Shown here: positions 43,747-52,722 of the stretch, piece by piece
Position numbering within the stretch: position 1 is the first letter of the stretch
How the letters are laid out: each line of letters starts with the position of its first letter
Assembly (NCBI GenBank): GCA_038134525.1
Contig: JAYPVI010000005.1
Location: 74,464 to 138,463, forward strand
Direction: 5' to 3'
Origin: GCA-002727735 sp038134525
Lineage (GTDB): Bacteria; Bacteroidota; Bacteroidia; Flavobacteriales_D; Parvicellaceae
Length of the DNA stretch: 64,000 bases
Translations under genes and position numbers: made by a program
Notes under the pieces: model-generated
Seen by the model: the letters and a program-made list of their open reading frames with translations, nothing else
Database searches by the model: none
What the model was told of the DNA's origin: nothing

Positions 43747-44676
43747 TTGGAAACATATGAAAAATATCCAAGTTGGAAAACGTTTCAAACCTATTTTCCT
43801 GAAGACTGGAGGATAACGCCTGATTGTTCTCCTTTAGAATATTATTGGACTTGGAAGGACTTTGATGTTCATATCGATCACTACAATGTGAGCTCTGAGA
43901 AAAAAAAACACAAATTAATCTTGTTGCATGGAGGTGGTGGTAATGGAAGATTGCTATCACCGGTTGCTGTTTTTTTTCATAAGATGGGTTATGAATGCAT
44001 TGCTCCTGACCTCCCTGGTTTTGGTTTAACTAAGATTCATAAGCCAAACTCTTATTTTACCTGGATAAATCTGGTTAATGAATTGGTTAATTTAGAGCTT
44101 GAAAAAAGCAATTCCCCTATTGTGCTATGTGGTGTTAGTTTAGGTGGTATGTTAGCCTATCAGGTAGCCTGTTTAAATAAACAAATAAGCGGATTAATTG
44201 TGACCAGTTTGGCTGATACAAGAAAAAAATCTGTACAAATTGGGTTAGCCAAAAATAAATTATTTGGTGTAGTTTCTCCGATTCTCCTTAATGGTTTGAG
44301 TCAATTGACGGATGATATTAAAATTCCTATTAAATGGACTACTAAAATGTGGGCTATGGCGAATAATCCGTCATTTGTTAAAGCTCTAATGAAAGATAAA
44401 GTGGGGTCTGGTAGTTCTGTTTATTTAAAGTTTTTTAGAACTCTTTTTGAAGTGTCTCCAGAGATTGAACCTAAGGATTTTAATTTATGTCCGCTTCTGT
44501 TTTTACAACCAGAAAACGATTACATTATTCCATGGTCCACATCTAGGCCATTCTATGATGCTTTGTCTTGTGAAAAGAAAATGGTTGTTTTAGAAAATTG
44601 TGGACACATCCCACTTGAAAAGCCGGGAACAGACCAAATGATTGAAGCCGTTATTTCTTTCTTGAATGAGCTTTGA
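43747..44676 (+). CDS. Alpha/beta-hydrolase
   Basis: Serine hydrolase of the alpha/beta fold. The oxyanion motif is LLHGGGGNGRLL (about residues 59-70), the nucleophile elbow is CGVSLGGMLAYQ with Ser about 133, and the probable catalytic His is in ENCGHIPLEKPG near the C-terminus; an Asp lies in QPENDYIIPW. The substrate is unknown. The start is TTG at 43747; no ATG or GTG lies nearby in frame. It is the third gene of the arginase-argS unit and ends one base from the convergent rplS stop. Confidence 0.85.
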   Translation: METYEKYPSWKTFQTYFPEDWRITPDCSPLEYYWTWKDFDVHIDHYNVSSEKKKHKLILLHGGGGNGRLLSPVAVFFHKMGYECIAPDLPGFGLTKIHKPNSYFTWINLVNELVNLELEKSNSPIVLCGVSLGGMLAYQVACLNKQISGLIVTSLADTRKKSVQIGLAKNKLFGVVSPILLNGLSQLTDDIKIPIKWTTKMWAMANNPSFVKALMKDKVGSGSSVYLKFFRTLFEVSPEIEPKDFNLCPLLFLQPENDYIIPWSTSRPFYDALSCEKKMVVLENCGHIPLEKPGTDQMIEAVISFLNEL

Positions 44677-44677
44677 A

Positions 44678-45037
44678 TTACTTCTTTGAGAAATTCTTTT
44701 TCTCTTTAATTCTTGCAGCTTTACCTGTTCTTTCTCTGAGGTAAAATAATCTTGCTCTTCTGACTGCACCTTCTTTGTTAACAACAATTTTCTCTATAAA
44801 GGGAGATGCTAATGGAAATATTCTTTCTACACCTGTACCACCTGACATTTTTCTGATCGTAAATGTTTCTGTAGTTCCAGAACCTTTTCTTTGAATCACA
44901 GTTCCTTGAAAAGATTGCAATCTTTCTTTGTTACCTTCTTTAATTTTATAAGTAACAGTTAAGTTGTCTCCAGAGCTGAATTTTGGCCATTCTTTAATCT
45001 CTGAAATTTCATTTGATATTTGCTTTACTCTATCCAT
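44678..45037 (-). CDS. rplS: 50S ribosomal protein L19
   Basis: L19 sits at the 30S-50S interface. The KFSSGDNLTVTYKIKEGNKERLQSFQGTVIQRKGSG stretch and the RKMSGGTGVERIFPLASPFIEKIVV stretch are characteristic. Length 119 is normal, with a Lys-rich tail. It follows trmD by 62 nt, and this spacer can fold (see 45053-45112). The neighbours trmD and rplS are conserved partners in many bacteria. Confidence 0.98.
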   Translation of the reverse strand: MDRVKQISNEISEIKEWPKFSSGDNLTVTYKIKEGNKERLQSFQGTVIQRKGSGTTETFTIRKMSGGTGVERIFPLASPFIEKIVVNKEGAVRRARLFYLRERTGKAARIKEKKNFSKK

Positions 45038-45052
45038 GATCCAATTTTTAGG

Positions 45053-45112
45053 CCTGCAATATTACAAAGATTTTTTTTAATTTTCATATCCCAATCTTTT
45101 TATTTTAACAGG
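45053..45112 (-). promoter_or_regulatory. Possible structured leader of rplS
   Basis: On the minus strand CCTG (45112-45109) can pair with CAGG (45056-45053), and AAAGATT (45099-45093) with AATCTTT (45072-45066), giving a nested stem around a 20 nt AT-rich loop. It spans the trmD stop codon and the spacer before rplS. It could separate expression of the two genes or bind L19, but AT-rich pairing by chance is possible. Confidence 0.25.
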
Positions 45113-45774
45113 TCAGGTCTTCTTTTTTTGGTGTTTTCTATAGATTTTTCAAATCGCCACTTTTCTATTTCCTTCAAATTACCTGATGTTAGTACTTTGG
45201 GAACATCCCATCCATTAAAGGATGAAGGTCTTGTATAAACTGGTGGTGCAAGAAGATCATCTTGAAAAGAATCACTGAGTGCAGATGTCTCATCATTTAA
45301 TACTCCAGGTATCAATCTTATGACGCTATCGCAAAACACAGCAGCTGGTAATTCTCCTCCAGAAAGGACATAATCACCAATTGATATTTCTTTAGTAACT
45401 AAATGATCTCTTACTCGTTGATCAATTCCTTTATAGTGACCACATATTAAAATGATGTTTTCTTGTAAAGAATGCTGATTGGCCATTTGTTGATTTAGTT
45501 GATCGCCATCTGGACACATAAATATGATTTCATCATAATTTCGATCATTTTTTAAATGTTGAATACAATGGAACAAGGGTTCAATTGATAGAACCATTCC
45601 AGCACCACCTCCAAAAGCATAGTCATCTATGCTTTTTTGTTTATTTAGGCTGTAATTTCTAAGATCATGTACATGAATTTCTACTATTTTTTTTTCCTGG
45701 GCACGTTTAAGAATAGAGTGCTCAAAATAACTGTTTAGAAGTGAAGGTATGGCACTAATTATATCAACTCTCAT
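45100..45774 (-). CDS. trmD: tRNA (guanine-N1)-methyltransferase TrmD
   Basis: SPOUT methyltransferase that makes m1G37 next to the anticodon, preventing frameshifts. The N-terminal MRVDIISAIPSLLNSYFEHSILKRA and the knot region GDYVLSGGELPAAV (about 132-145) are diagnostic; the DETSALSDSFQDDLLAPPVYTRP linker is also typical. Length 224 is normal. Its start overlaps the MBL hydrolase stop by 4 bp and rplS follows. Confidence 0.98.
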   Translation of the reverse strand: MRVDIISAIPSLLNSYFEHSILKRAQEKKIVEIHVHDLRNYSLNKQKSIDDYAFGGGAGMVLSIEPLFHCIQHLKNDRNYDEIIFMCPDGDQLNQQMANQHSLQENIILICGHYKGIDQRVRDHLVTKEISIGDYVLSGGELPAAVFCDSVIRLIPGVLNDETSALSDSFQDDLLAPPVYTRPSSFNGWDVPKVLTSGNLKEIEKWRFEKSIENTKKRRPDLLK

Positions 45775-46556
45775 GATAAAGTAATTTGTAATCCATCATA
45801 AGCTATTTTTATATTTTCCGGCAATTTTGATTCTATTTCTTCATGCAAACCCATATGATGAGAAATATGTGTTAAATAGGCTTTTTTAGGAGATAATTCA
45901 TGAATCATTTCTACTGCTTGTTCTAAATTTAGGTGAGAAATATGTTCTTCTTTTCTCAGAGCATTAATAATAAGTACATCTAAGTTTTTTATCTTTTCTT
46001 TCTCTTCATTACTTATGGTTTTCGCATCCGTTATATATGCGAATTTATTCATTCTAAATCCTAAAACTGGAAGTTTATAGTGCATAACTTCAATAGGGTA
46101 AATGGTTGTATTTCCAATCCTAATTGTACTGTTTTTATCTATAGAAATCTGATTAATTTGAGGTATCCCTGGATATTTAAATTTTGGATCAAATACATAG
46201 ATGTATTCTCTTTTAAGTGCATCAAAAACTCTATTACTACAATAAATATCAACAGGTTTCTTTTGTTTGAAATTGTAGGGTCTTACATCATCAAGCCCAG
46301 CAACGTGATCTTTGTGTTCGTGGGTAAATAAAACGGCATCTAATTGCTCAATGTTATTTTTAAGCATCTGTTGTCTAAAATCTGGCCCCGTATCAATTAC
46401 TATGGACTTGTCTTTTAATTGAACATGAATGGAAGATCTTAGTCTATGGTCTTTTTTATCTTTTGATTTGCAAACTGGACAATGGCAAGCAATTACAGGT
46501 ACGCCTTGAGATGTTCCCGAGCCAACTACGGTAACAATCATTTCATTTGCTGTCAT
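45771..46556 (-). CDS. PhnP-like MBL-fold metal hydrolase
   Basis: Metallo-beta-lactamase-fold hydrolase, close in look to PhnP-type phosphodiesterases. It has an N-terminal GSGTSQGVPVIACHCPVCKSKD, where the cysteines could hold a structural zinc, and the metal motif FTHEHKDHVAGLDDVRPY (near 75-92). Further ligands are in YITDAKTIS and YLTHISHHMG. The substrate is unknown, and no phosphonate genes are near, so a phosphonate role is unlikely. It overlaps trmD by 4 bp and the cysteine desulfurase by 14 bp. Confidence 0.88.
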   Translation of the reverse strand: MTANEMIVTVVGSGTSQGVPVIACHCPVCKSKDKKDHRLRSSIHVQLKDKSIVIDTGPDFRQQMLKNNIEQLDAVLFTHEHKDHVAGLDDVRPYNFKQKKPVDIYCSNRVFDALKREYIYVFDPKFKYPGIPQINQISIDKNSTIRIGNTTIYPIEVMHYKLPVLGFRMNKFAYITDAKTISNEEKEKIKNLDVLIINALRKEEHISHLNLEQAVEMIHELSPKKAYLTHISHHMGLHEEIESKLPENIKIAYDGLQITLS

Positions 46557-47685
46557 GATTCATTATACTTCTAATTTTTTTTAGAGTGAATTCGACATCT
46601 TCTAAGGTGTTTAATCTGCTAAAGGAGAATCGGACAGATTGACAATTTTCTTGTTGTGGCAATTCTGCTAATACATGAGACCCTATATTAGATCCAGAAG
46701 AACATGCACTTCCTCCGGATGCTGCTATGCCATGAATGTCTAAACTGAATAAGAGCATCGAATTACAAACATCAGCTGGAAAACATACATTCAACACGGT
46801 ATATAAACTTTTCTCAGGATCTGTTTCCCCATTGTATCCAATTCTTGAATCTATGTTATTAAGCTCTTGCATCATGAAAGTTTTAAGACCTTGAATATGC
46901 AGTTGATGTGATACAAGATTTTCATATGCCATTTCCATAGCTTTTCCTAGGCCAACAATGCCATACAGGTTTTCTGTTCCTCCTCTATTTTTTCTTTCTT
47001 GTGAGCCTCCAGTAATCAGAGGATTTAGATTAATTTGGTTGTTAACATACAGAAATCCAACTCCTTTTGGTCCATGAAGTTTGTGAGCAGAACAAGTTAA
47101 AAAATCAATGGGTGTTTCTTTTAAATTGAAATAGTAATGTCCCATAGTCTGCACAGTATCCGAGTGAAAGTACACATGCTTATGTTCTGCACAAATGTTA
47201 GCTACTTTTTTGATTGGTAACAACGTTCCAATTTCATTATTGGCATGCATTAGAGTCACAAGAGTGGTTACTTTGTCATTAACCAGTAATTCTAACTGAT
47301 CTATGTCTGGATTTCCATAATTATCGGTTTTCAAAAAAACTACTTCTACACCGTTATGATCTCTCAAGTATTCAGCTGTATGTAATACTGCATGGTGTTC
47401 AATTTTGGTGGTTATAATTCTTTTTACGTTTAAATCATGTACTGCACACCTCAAGGCCATGTTGTCAGCTTCAGTACCTCCTGAAGTAAATATGATCTCA
47501 TTATTTTTTGCTTGAATCAGATCAGCAATTTTTTTTCTATTGATTTCTATGGCATTTTTCGTTTTTCTTCCAAATGCATGTGTACTTGAAGGATTACCAA
47601 AGTAATTATATAAGTAAGGTTGAATTTCTTCTATAACTTCGTTTGCAATAGGAGTTGTAGCAGCATTATCTAAATAAACTTTCAT
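46543..47685 (-). CDS. Cysteine desulfurase, NifS/IscS family
   Basis: PLP enzyme taking sulfur from cysteine for Fe-S clusters or thio-modified tRNA. The PLP lysine is in CSAHKLHGPKGVGFLYV (about residue 202), the cofactor-contacting loop is FTSGGTEADNMAL, and the persulfide cysteine is in SGGSACSSGSNIGSHVL (about 325). Length 380 is normal. Placement just ahead of trmD suggests a tRNA-thiolation link, but the sequence cannot separate IscS from NifS types. Confidence 0.93.
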   Translation of the reverse strand: MKVYLDNAATTPIANEVIEEIQPYLYNYFGNPSSTHAFGRKTKNAIEINRKKIADLIQAKNNEIIFTSGGTEADNMALRCAVHDLNVKRIITTKIEHHAVLHTAEYLRDHNGVEVVFLKTDNYGNPDIDQLELLVNDKVTTLVTLMHANNEIGTLLPIKKVANICAEHKHVYFHSDTVQTMGHYYFNLKETPIDFLTCSAHKLHGPKGVGFLYVNNQINLNPLITGGSQERKNRGGTENLYGIVGLGKAMEMAYENLVSHQLHIQGLKTFMMQELNNIDSRIGYNGETDPEKSLYTVLNVCFPADVCNSMLLFSLDIHGIAASGGSACSSGSNIGSHVLAELPQQENCQSVRFSFSRLNTLEDVEFTLKKIRSIMNHDSK

Positions 47686-47706
47686 TTCGAATATAAATAT
47701 AGCGAA

Positions 47707-49092
47707 TTACATCAGCGATTTAACTTCATCTACAAATCTACTGGCAAGAGCATTTGCTTTTTCATCATCTTTACTCTCTGCATAAATCCGAATGATGGGT
47801 TCTGTATTTGATTTTCTTAGGTGAACCCATTCCTCTTCAAAATCAAGTTTTAAACCATCAATTTTATTTTGTTCAATATGACTGTATTTTTTTGAAATTT
47901 TAAATACAAGATTGTCAATATCAGTTGATGGTGTCAGTTCGACTTTGTTTTTACTTATCACGTAATTAGGATAAGAAGCTCTTAATTCACTCATGGTCAA
48001 CTTTTTTATGGCAAGATGGGTCAGAAATAGTGCAATTCCAACTAGTGCATCTCTTCCATAATGGGATGAGGGATAAATAACTCCTCCATTTCCCTCTCCA
48101 CCAATAACAGCATTTTTATCTTTCATCATACTAACTACATTAACTTCACCAACTGCTGATGCAAAATACTGACCTCCATGCTTCTCGGTGACATCTCTTA
48201 GTGCCCTAGTAGATGATAAATTGGAGACGGTGTTTCCAGGATTTTGACTTAAAATATGATCAGCCACCGCAACTAAGGTGTATTCTTCCCCAAACACCTT
48301 TCCATCTTCACAAACAAATGCGAGTCGATCCACATCAGGATCAACAACAATACCCAAGTCAGCATTTTTATTTCTAACAGTTTCGCTTAATTTCTCTAGA
48401 TGGGCAGGAAGTGGTTCAGGGTTGTGGGGGAATTGCCCAGTTGGTTCACAATACAATTCTGTAACATTTTCACACCCTAGGGCTTTTAATAGCTTTGGTA
48501 ATGCAATTCCACCTGTGCTGTTTACAGCATCAATTACAATTTTAAAGTTTGCTTTTTTGATTTCATTTATATCAACACCATCTAACTTTATAATTTCTTC
48601 TATATGAATATCAATGTAGTTGTTTAGATAATTTACCTTGCCCAAATTGTCAACATCATTAAATATGGTTTTGTTTTCGTTGATAATTTCGAGTAATTTT
48701 TCCCCATCATCTGCACTTATGAATTCTCCTTGATTATTAAGTAGTTTTAATGCATTCCATTGTTTTGGGTTGTGACTGGCTGTTAAAATAATTCCACCAT
48801 GTGCTTTTTCTCGAGGTACTGCAAATTCTACGGTGGGAGTAGTTGATAGACCTAAATTAATAATGTCAATACCCAATGATTGTAATGTGCCTATGCAAAG
48901 GTTTTCAACCATTTCTCCAGAAAGCCTAGCATCTCTCCCAATTACTACTTTTAGTGGTTCATTTTTGAATTTTTCCTTTAGCCAGTAACCATAAGCACTT
49001 ACTGATTCTACTATATCTATTGGAGTTAAGTTCTCATTTGGGACTCCACCAATTGTACCTCTAATTCCAGAAATGGATTTAATTAAAGTCAT
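47707..49092 (-). CDS. glmM: Phosphoglucosamine mutase
   Basis: Alpha-D-phosphohexomutase that, by the family, converts glucosamine-6-phosphate to glucosamine-1-phosphate for the cell wall. The phosphoserine loop is GGIILTASHNPKQWNALK (Ser about 106), the metal loop is GIVVDPDVDRLAF, the sugar loop is GGEGNGGVIYP, and the phosphate loop is RKSNTEPIIRIYAE. I start at 49092 (MTLIKSISGIRGTIGG), since family members begin at this point; 11 extra codons upstream lack support. The phosphomannomutase function cannot be wholly excluded. It is 21 nt from the desulfurase start. Confidence 0.88.
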   Translation of the reverse strand: MTLIKSISGIRGTIGGVPNENLTPIDIVESVSAYGYWLKEKFKNEPLKVVIGRDARLSGEMVENLCIGTLQSLGIDIINLGLSTTPTVEFAVPREKAHGGIILTASHNPKQWNALKLLNNQGEFISADDGEKLLEIINENKTIFNDVDNLGKVNYLNNYIDIHIEEIIKLDGVDINEIKKANFKIVIDAVNSTGGIALPKLLKALGCENVTELYCEPTGQFPHNPEPLPAHLEKLSETVRNKNADLGIVVDPDVDRLAFVCEDGKVFGEEYTLVAVADHILSQNPGNTVSNLSSTRALRDVTEKHGGQYFASAVGEVNVVSMMKDKNAVIGGEGNGGVIYPSSHYGRDALVGIALFLTHLAIKKLTMSELRASYPNYVISKNKVELTPSTDIDNLVFKISKKYSHIEQNKIDGLKLDFEEEWVHLRKSNTEPIIRIYAESKDDEKANALASRFVDEVKSLM

Positions 49093-49219
49093 TTTTTTGA
49101 TTCGAATATAACCATTGGTAAGCACTCATGTCCTTTTTAGATTCATTTTTTTTTATATTAATAAAAAGTTGTTTTAGTAAATGTTAATTTAATTGTGAAT
49201 AAGCTAAATGAACAATGTG

Positions 49220-49248
49220 TTGGTCCTATTGATATATAAATAAATTTG
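49220..49248 (+). promoter_or_regulatory. Promoter of the TPR protein
   Basis: TTG (49220-49222), 18 nt, TAAATTTG (49241-49248): a full match to the Bacteroidota promoter, 23 nt before the ATG at 49272. Confidence 0.6.
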
Positions 49249-49271
49249 TTAAGGAATCATGTATTTAAATT

Positions 49272-50675
49272 ATGTTTGAAAATCCACTTTCTAATGATGA
49301 AATTCTTCAAAAAGTTGTCCAATTTGAAGACATGCTTTCTGAAAAATCCTTTACTTTTTTTGATGTTGATGATTATGAAAACATAATCGATTATTATATC
49401 GATCTAGAGTTAAATGATAAAGTAATGGCTGCGATTGATTTTGGTCTAAATCAATTTCCTAATGATTTATCATTATCTCTTATTAAAGTAGAGGTATTAA
49501 ATAGCAAACAACTTATTGATGATTCCTATATGCTATTGAAGTCCTTAGAACAGTTTTACCCCAACAATATCGATGTGTTATTTAACCTAGGAAAAATTTA
49601 TGCTATTACTGATCGTATACAAACAGCAAAAATTTACTTTGAGAACACCATAGATTTAATAAAGGTTAATGACTCATACAATGACTTACTTTCTGATATC
49701 GCATATGAGTTTTTGCAAATAGGTCAAAATAATCAGGCTATTCATGTTATGAAGCGTATTATCGACATTAATCCTGAAGACGAGTCAACCATGATGGAGT
49801 TAGGAATTGCTTTTCATGAGTCAGGACAGGTAGAAGAAGCAATAAATTACTTTACTGAAATAATTGATGAAAATCCTTATTCTCATATAGCTTGGTTTAA
49901 TTTAGGTACGTTACACAATTTAAAAGAAGACTGGAAGGAAGCCCTTTTTTCGTTTGATATGTGTTTGGTTATAAATGAAAAATTTACTGCTGCTCATTAT
50001 GGAAAAGCTAATAGTTTTATTCAAGAAAAAGAGTATCAACTAGCTATTGATACGTTTAATGACTCTTTTAATTTTGATCATCCTAATTCTTATGCCTATT
50101 GTTGTTTAGGTGAATGTTATGAGAAAATTGGTGATTTCAAAAAAGCATTAATATTTTATGAAAAAAGCTTAGAAATTGATGATTCTCAATCCGATGCTTG
50201 GTTGGGGATAGGCGTGGTCAGAGATTTAAATAATCAAACTCTTGATGGATTAAAATTTATAGAAAAAGCCATCAATCTGGATCCTGAAAATCCTGAATAT
50301 TGGTATATTTTTGCTGAGTTTCTTACTAAACTTGGAAAAATTAGCGAAGCAGAAGAAGCTTTTAAAAAAGTTGTAGAGATAGACCCCGGTAATATTGATG
50401 CATGGATTGATTACTCTAATTTCTTATTTGAAAACACTTCTAAAACAAGAGCTATTAAAGAAGTTGAAAGAGCTATTGTTAAGAATAAAGGAGATCAAGA
50501 TCTTAAACTTCGTTTAATAGCTATGCAGATAGCATCAGGAAAAATTGCTGATGCAAAAACCAAGTTGATTGATTTTCAAAAAAACAATAGTTCTTCAATT
50601 CATAAATTATTTGAAATATATCCAGAGGTTAAAAATATTCCTGAAATAATAGAAATTATCAATAAAGATAAATAG
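49272..50675 (+). CDS. Tetratricopeptide-repeat protein
   Basis: A cytoplasmic TPR scaffold of 467 residues with no signal peptide. About eleven 34-residue helical pairs run from near residue 45 to 430. The pattern is clear in A.HVMKRIIDINPEDESTMMELGIAFHESGQ, EAINYFTEIIDENPYSHIAWF and AEEAFKKVVEIDPGNIDAWIDYS. TPR arrays bind protein partners, but none is indicated. It has its own promoter and stands upstream of, but apart from, the rhodanese unit. Confidence 0.9.
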   Translation: MFENPLSNDEILQKVVQFEDMLSEKSFTFFDVDDYENIIDYYIDLELNDKVMAAIDFGLNQFPNDLSLSLIKVEVLNSKQLIDDSYMLLKSLEQFYPNNIDVLFNLGKIYAITDRIQTAKIYFENTIDLIKVNDSYNDLLSDIAYEFLQIGQNNQAIHVMKRIIDINPEDESTMMELGIAFHESGQVEEAINYFTEIIDENPYSHIAWFNLGTLHNLKEDWKEALFSFDMCLVINEKFTAAHYGKANSFIQEKEYQLAIDTFNDSFNFDHPNSYAYCCLGECYEKIGDFKKALIFYEKSLEIDDSQSDAWLGIGVVRDLNNQTLDGLKFIEKAINLDPENPEYWYIFAEFLTKLGKISEAEEAFKKVVEIDPGNIDAWIDYSNFLFENTSKTRAIKEVERAIVKNKGDQDLKLRLIAMQIASGKIADAKTKLIDFQKNNSSSIHKLFEIYPEVKNIPEIIEIINKDK

Positions 50676-50726
50676 CCTATTAATTTTCACTTTTTTAAAA
50701 GAAGATTTTTTGGTTGTATAATGTCT

Positions 50727-50734
50727 TATATTTG
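50727..50734 (+). promoter_or_regulatory. -7 promoter element of the rhodanese-PopT-aroE-uvrB unit
   Basis: TATATTTG, a perfect -7 match, ends 4 nt before the ATG at 50739. A TTG upstream is about 14 nt away, shorter than usual. The geometry matches panD and suggests a leaderless mRNA. Confidence 0.5.
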
Positions 50735-50738
50735 AAGC

Positions 50739-51059
50739 ATGGAAATCAAGATTATTTCGTACCCTGATCTTCAGCAAAGAAAAAAAGACGGTGCTTCATT
50801 TCAATTAGTCGATATAAGAGAGCCATATGAGCTAGAAATTGAGGGCCTTTCAGATGCTATCCATCTACCAATGGGAGAACTTGTTGAACGATTAGATGAA
50901 ATACCGACAGACATAAATATAGTTTTTCATTGCAGTTCGGGTAAAAGATCAATAAACATGATGCATTTTTTACTCATGAATAACCTTTACAAGGATAACT
51001 ATTATTCTCTCGAGGGTGGTTTTCAGAGTATTCTTGAATTTTCTTCCAATGAAAAATAA
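50739..51059 (+). CDS. Rhodanese-like single-domain protein
   Basis: A 106-residue rhodanese domain. QLVDIREPYELEIEGLSDAIHLPMGEL is the usual opening, and the active-site loop is FHCSSGKRSINMMHFL with Cys about 69. It may carry persulfide sulfur or act in thiol metabolism. It leads a four-gene unit and overlaps the PopT-like gene by 11 bp. Confidence 0.92.
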   Translation: MEIKIISYPDLQQRKKDGASFQLVDIREPYELEIEGLSDAIHLPMGELVERLDEIPTDINIVFHCSSGKRSINMMHFLLMNNLYKDNYYSLEGGFQSILEFSSNEK

Positions 51060-51954
51060 AATTATTCTTTTTCTAAAGGGTTTTGCTATGGGTTCTGCAG
51101 ATGTTGTCCCTGGAGTTTCCGGAGGTACCATAGCCTTTATTACTGGAATCTATGATGAATTGATAACAACTATTGGTAACATCAATTTTTCTTTATTTAA
51201 GCTCATTTTAAGAGGAGATGTTAAAGGTTTTTGGAGAGAAGGAAATCTTCAGTTTATAACTACCCTTTTTATGGGGATATTTACCAGTATTTTCTTCTTA
51301 GCAGGTTTAATTTCCTATTTATTAAAATATCATTCTGAACCATTATGGGCATTCTTCTTTGGGTTAGTCAGCGCAAGTATAATTTATGTGGGAAAAACTA
51401 TAAATAAGTGGAATATTAAAGTAATTGTTTCTTTTATCATTGGTGCTGTAATTGCTTTTGTAGTTACTATCGCACCTCCACTTAAAATGAGTAGCAATAT
51501 TCTATATGTATTTATTTCTGGTGCAATAGCTGTTTGCGCAATGATCTTACCTGGTATCTCAGGGAGTTTTATTCTGTTGTTGTTGGGGTCTTACTCTACA
51601 ATAATTTTTGCTGTAAAGGAAAAAAATTTTCTTATTCTTTCTGTATTTACATCTGGATGTGTAGCTGGTATTTTGTTGTTTTCTAGATTTTTAAAATGGT
51701 TGTTTTTCCATTATAAACAAATTGTAGTGGCTTTGTTAACTGGATTTTTATTAGGCTCTTTAAATAAACTATGGCCATGGAAAATCAATACTGATCAGTT
51801 ATTAGTTGTGCATAGTGATGGTGTTAGAGAATTTATTCAATTTAATGTATTACCAAGATTAGATGTGAATTTCATCTATACCCTATTTTGTATCATCGTG
51901 GGGTTTGGATTGTTATTTTCTTTAGAATATGCAGCTAGAAAATTATCAAAATGA
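51049..51954 (+). CDS. DUF368 undecaprenyl-phosphate translocase (PopT family)
   Basis: Membrane protein of the DUF368 family, recently characterised as PopT, which returns undecaprenyl phosphate across the inner membrane for cell-wall and glycan synthesis. The N-terminal motif GFAMGSADVVPGVSGGTIAFITGIYDELI and its internal repeat ISGAIAVCAMILPGISGSFILLLLGSY are diagnostic. About eight to nine helices are visible. I start at 51049 (MKNKIILFLKG), since the 11 extra upstream codons lie in the rhodanese gene. It overlaps aroE by 4 bp (ATGA). Confidence 0.9.
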   Translation: MKNKIILFLKGFAMGSADVVPGVSGGTIAFITGIYDELITTIGNINFSLFKLILRGDVKGFWREGNLQFITTLFMGIFTSIFFLAGLISYLLKYHSEPLWAFFFGLVSASIIYVGKTINKWNIKVIVSFIIGAVIAFVVTIAPPLKMSSNILYVFISGAIAVCAMILPGISGSFILLLLGSYSTIIFAVKEKNFLILSVFTSGCVAGILLFSRFLKWLFFHYKQIVVALLTGFLLGSLNKLWPWKINTDQLLVVHSDGVREFIQFNVLPRLDVNFIYTLFCIIVGFGLLFSLEYAARKLSK

Positions 51955-52709
51955 ATAAAGCATACGGTCTTCTAGGTAAAAGCTTAAGCCATTCATTTTC
52001 CAAATCTTTTTTTAATGAGAAATTCAAAAATGAACAGATAGACGCTGTTTATGACAATTATGAGTTAGTTGAATTATCTACTTTAAGAAAGACAATTGAG
52101 GATAATTCTTTAAGCGGTATGAATGTAACTGTCCCTTATAAGGAATTGGTGCTGAATTATGTAGATGAGCTAGATGAAGTCTGTCAAAAAGTAGGTTCAG
52201 CAAACACATTAGTCCCATCATATGATGGAGATAGATTAAAAAGTATTAAAGCTTACAATACGGATGTTTACGGATTTCACCAGTCCATAAAACCTTTTTT
52301 AAAATCTCATCATGAAAAAGCGTTGATTTTAGGAACAGGAGGTGCTGCAAAAGCCGTTTCTTTCGTGTTGAATGAATTAAATATTGATGTAAATTTTATT
52401 TCAAGAGATTTGCAATCTAATTCAAAGAATATTTTCCATTGGAATGAATTGAATGAGCATCTGATTTTTCATCATAAGTTCATTATTAATAGCACTCCAG
52501 TTGGAATGTATCCCAATATAAAAGAAACTTTTTCATTTCCTTATCATGCATTGTCTGAAAAGCATTTTGTTTATGATTTAATTTATAATCCTGAGCAAAC
52601 CACCTTTTTGAAAAAAGCTGGAGAGAATAAAGCTACTATCAAAAATGGATTAGATATGTTAATTCATCAAGCTCAAAGGGCGTGGCAAATATGGAATTCT
52701 TCAAATTAA
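51951..52709 (+). CDS. aroE: Shikimate dehydrogenase
   Basis: NADPH-dependent reductase of 3-dehydroshikimate in the aromatic amino acid pathway. The substrate motif KSLSHSFSKSFFNEKF is at the N-terminus, the catalytic Lys is in GMNVTVPYKELVL, AYNTDVYGF holds the catalytic Asp region, and the NADP fold has ILGTGGAAKAVSFVL. Length 252 is on the short side but complete. It overlaps PopT by 4 bp and uvrB follows in 13 nt. Confidence 0.95.
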   Translation: MNKAYGLLGKSLSHSFSKSFFNEKFKNEQIDAVYDNYELVELSTLRKTIEDNSLSGMNVTVPYKELVLNYVDELDEVCQKVGSANTLVPSYDGDRLKSIKAYNTDVYGFHQSIKPFLKSHHEKALILGTGGAAKAVSFVLNELNIDVNFISRDLQSNSKNIFHWNELNEHLIFHHKFIINSTPVGMYPNIKETFSFPYHALSEKHFVYDLIYNPEQTTFLKKAGENKATIKNGLDMLIHQAQRAWQIWNSSN

Positions 52710-52722
52710 CTAATATTACATT

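Noticed and set aside
45771..46556. MBL hydrolase as a phosphonate-pathway PhnP
   Set aside because: No phn genes are present and the gene sits in a tRNA/ribosome cluster.
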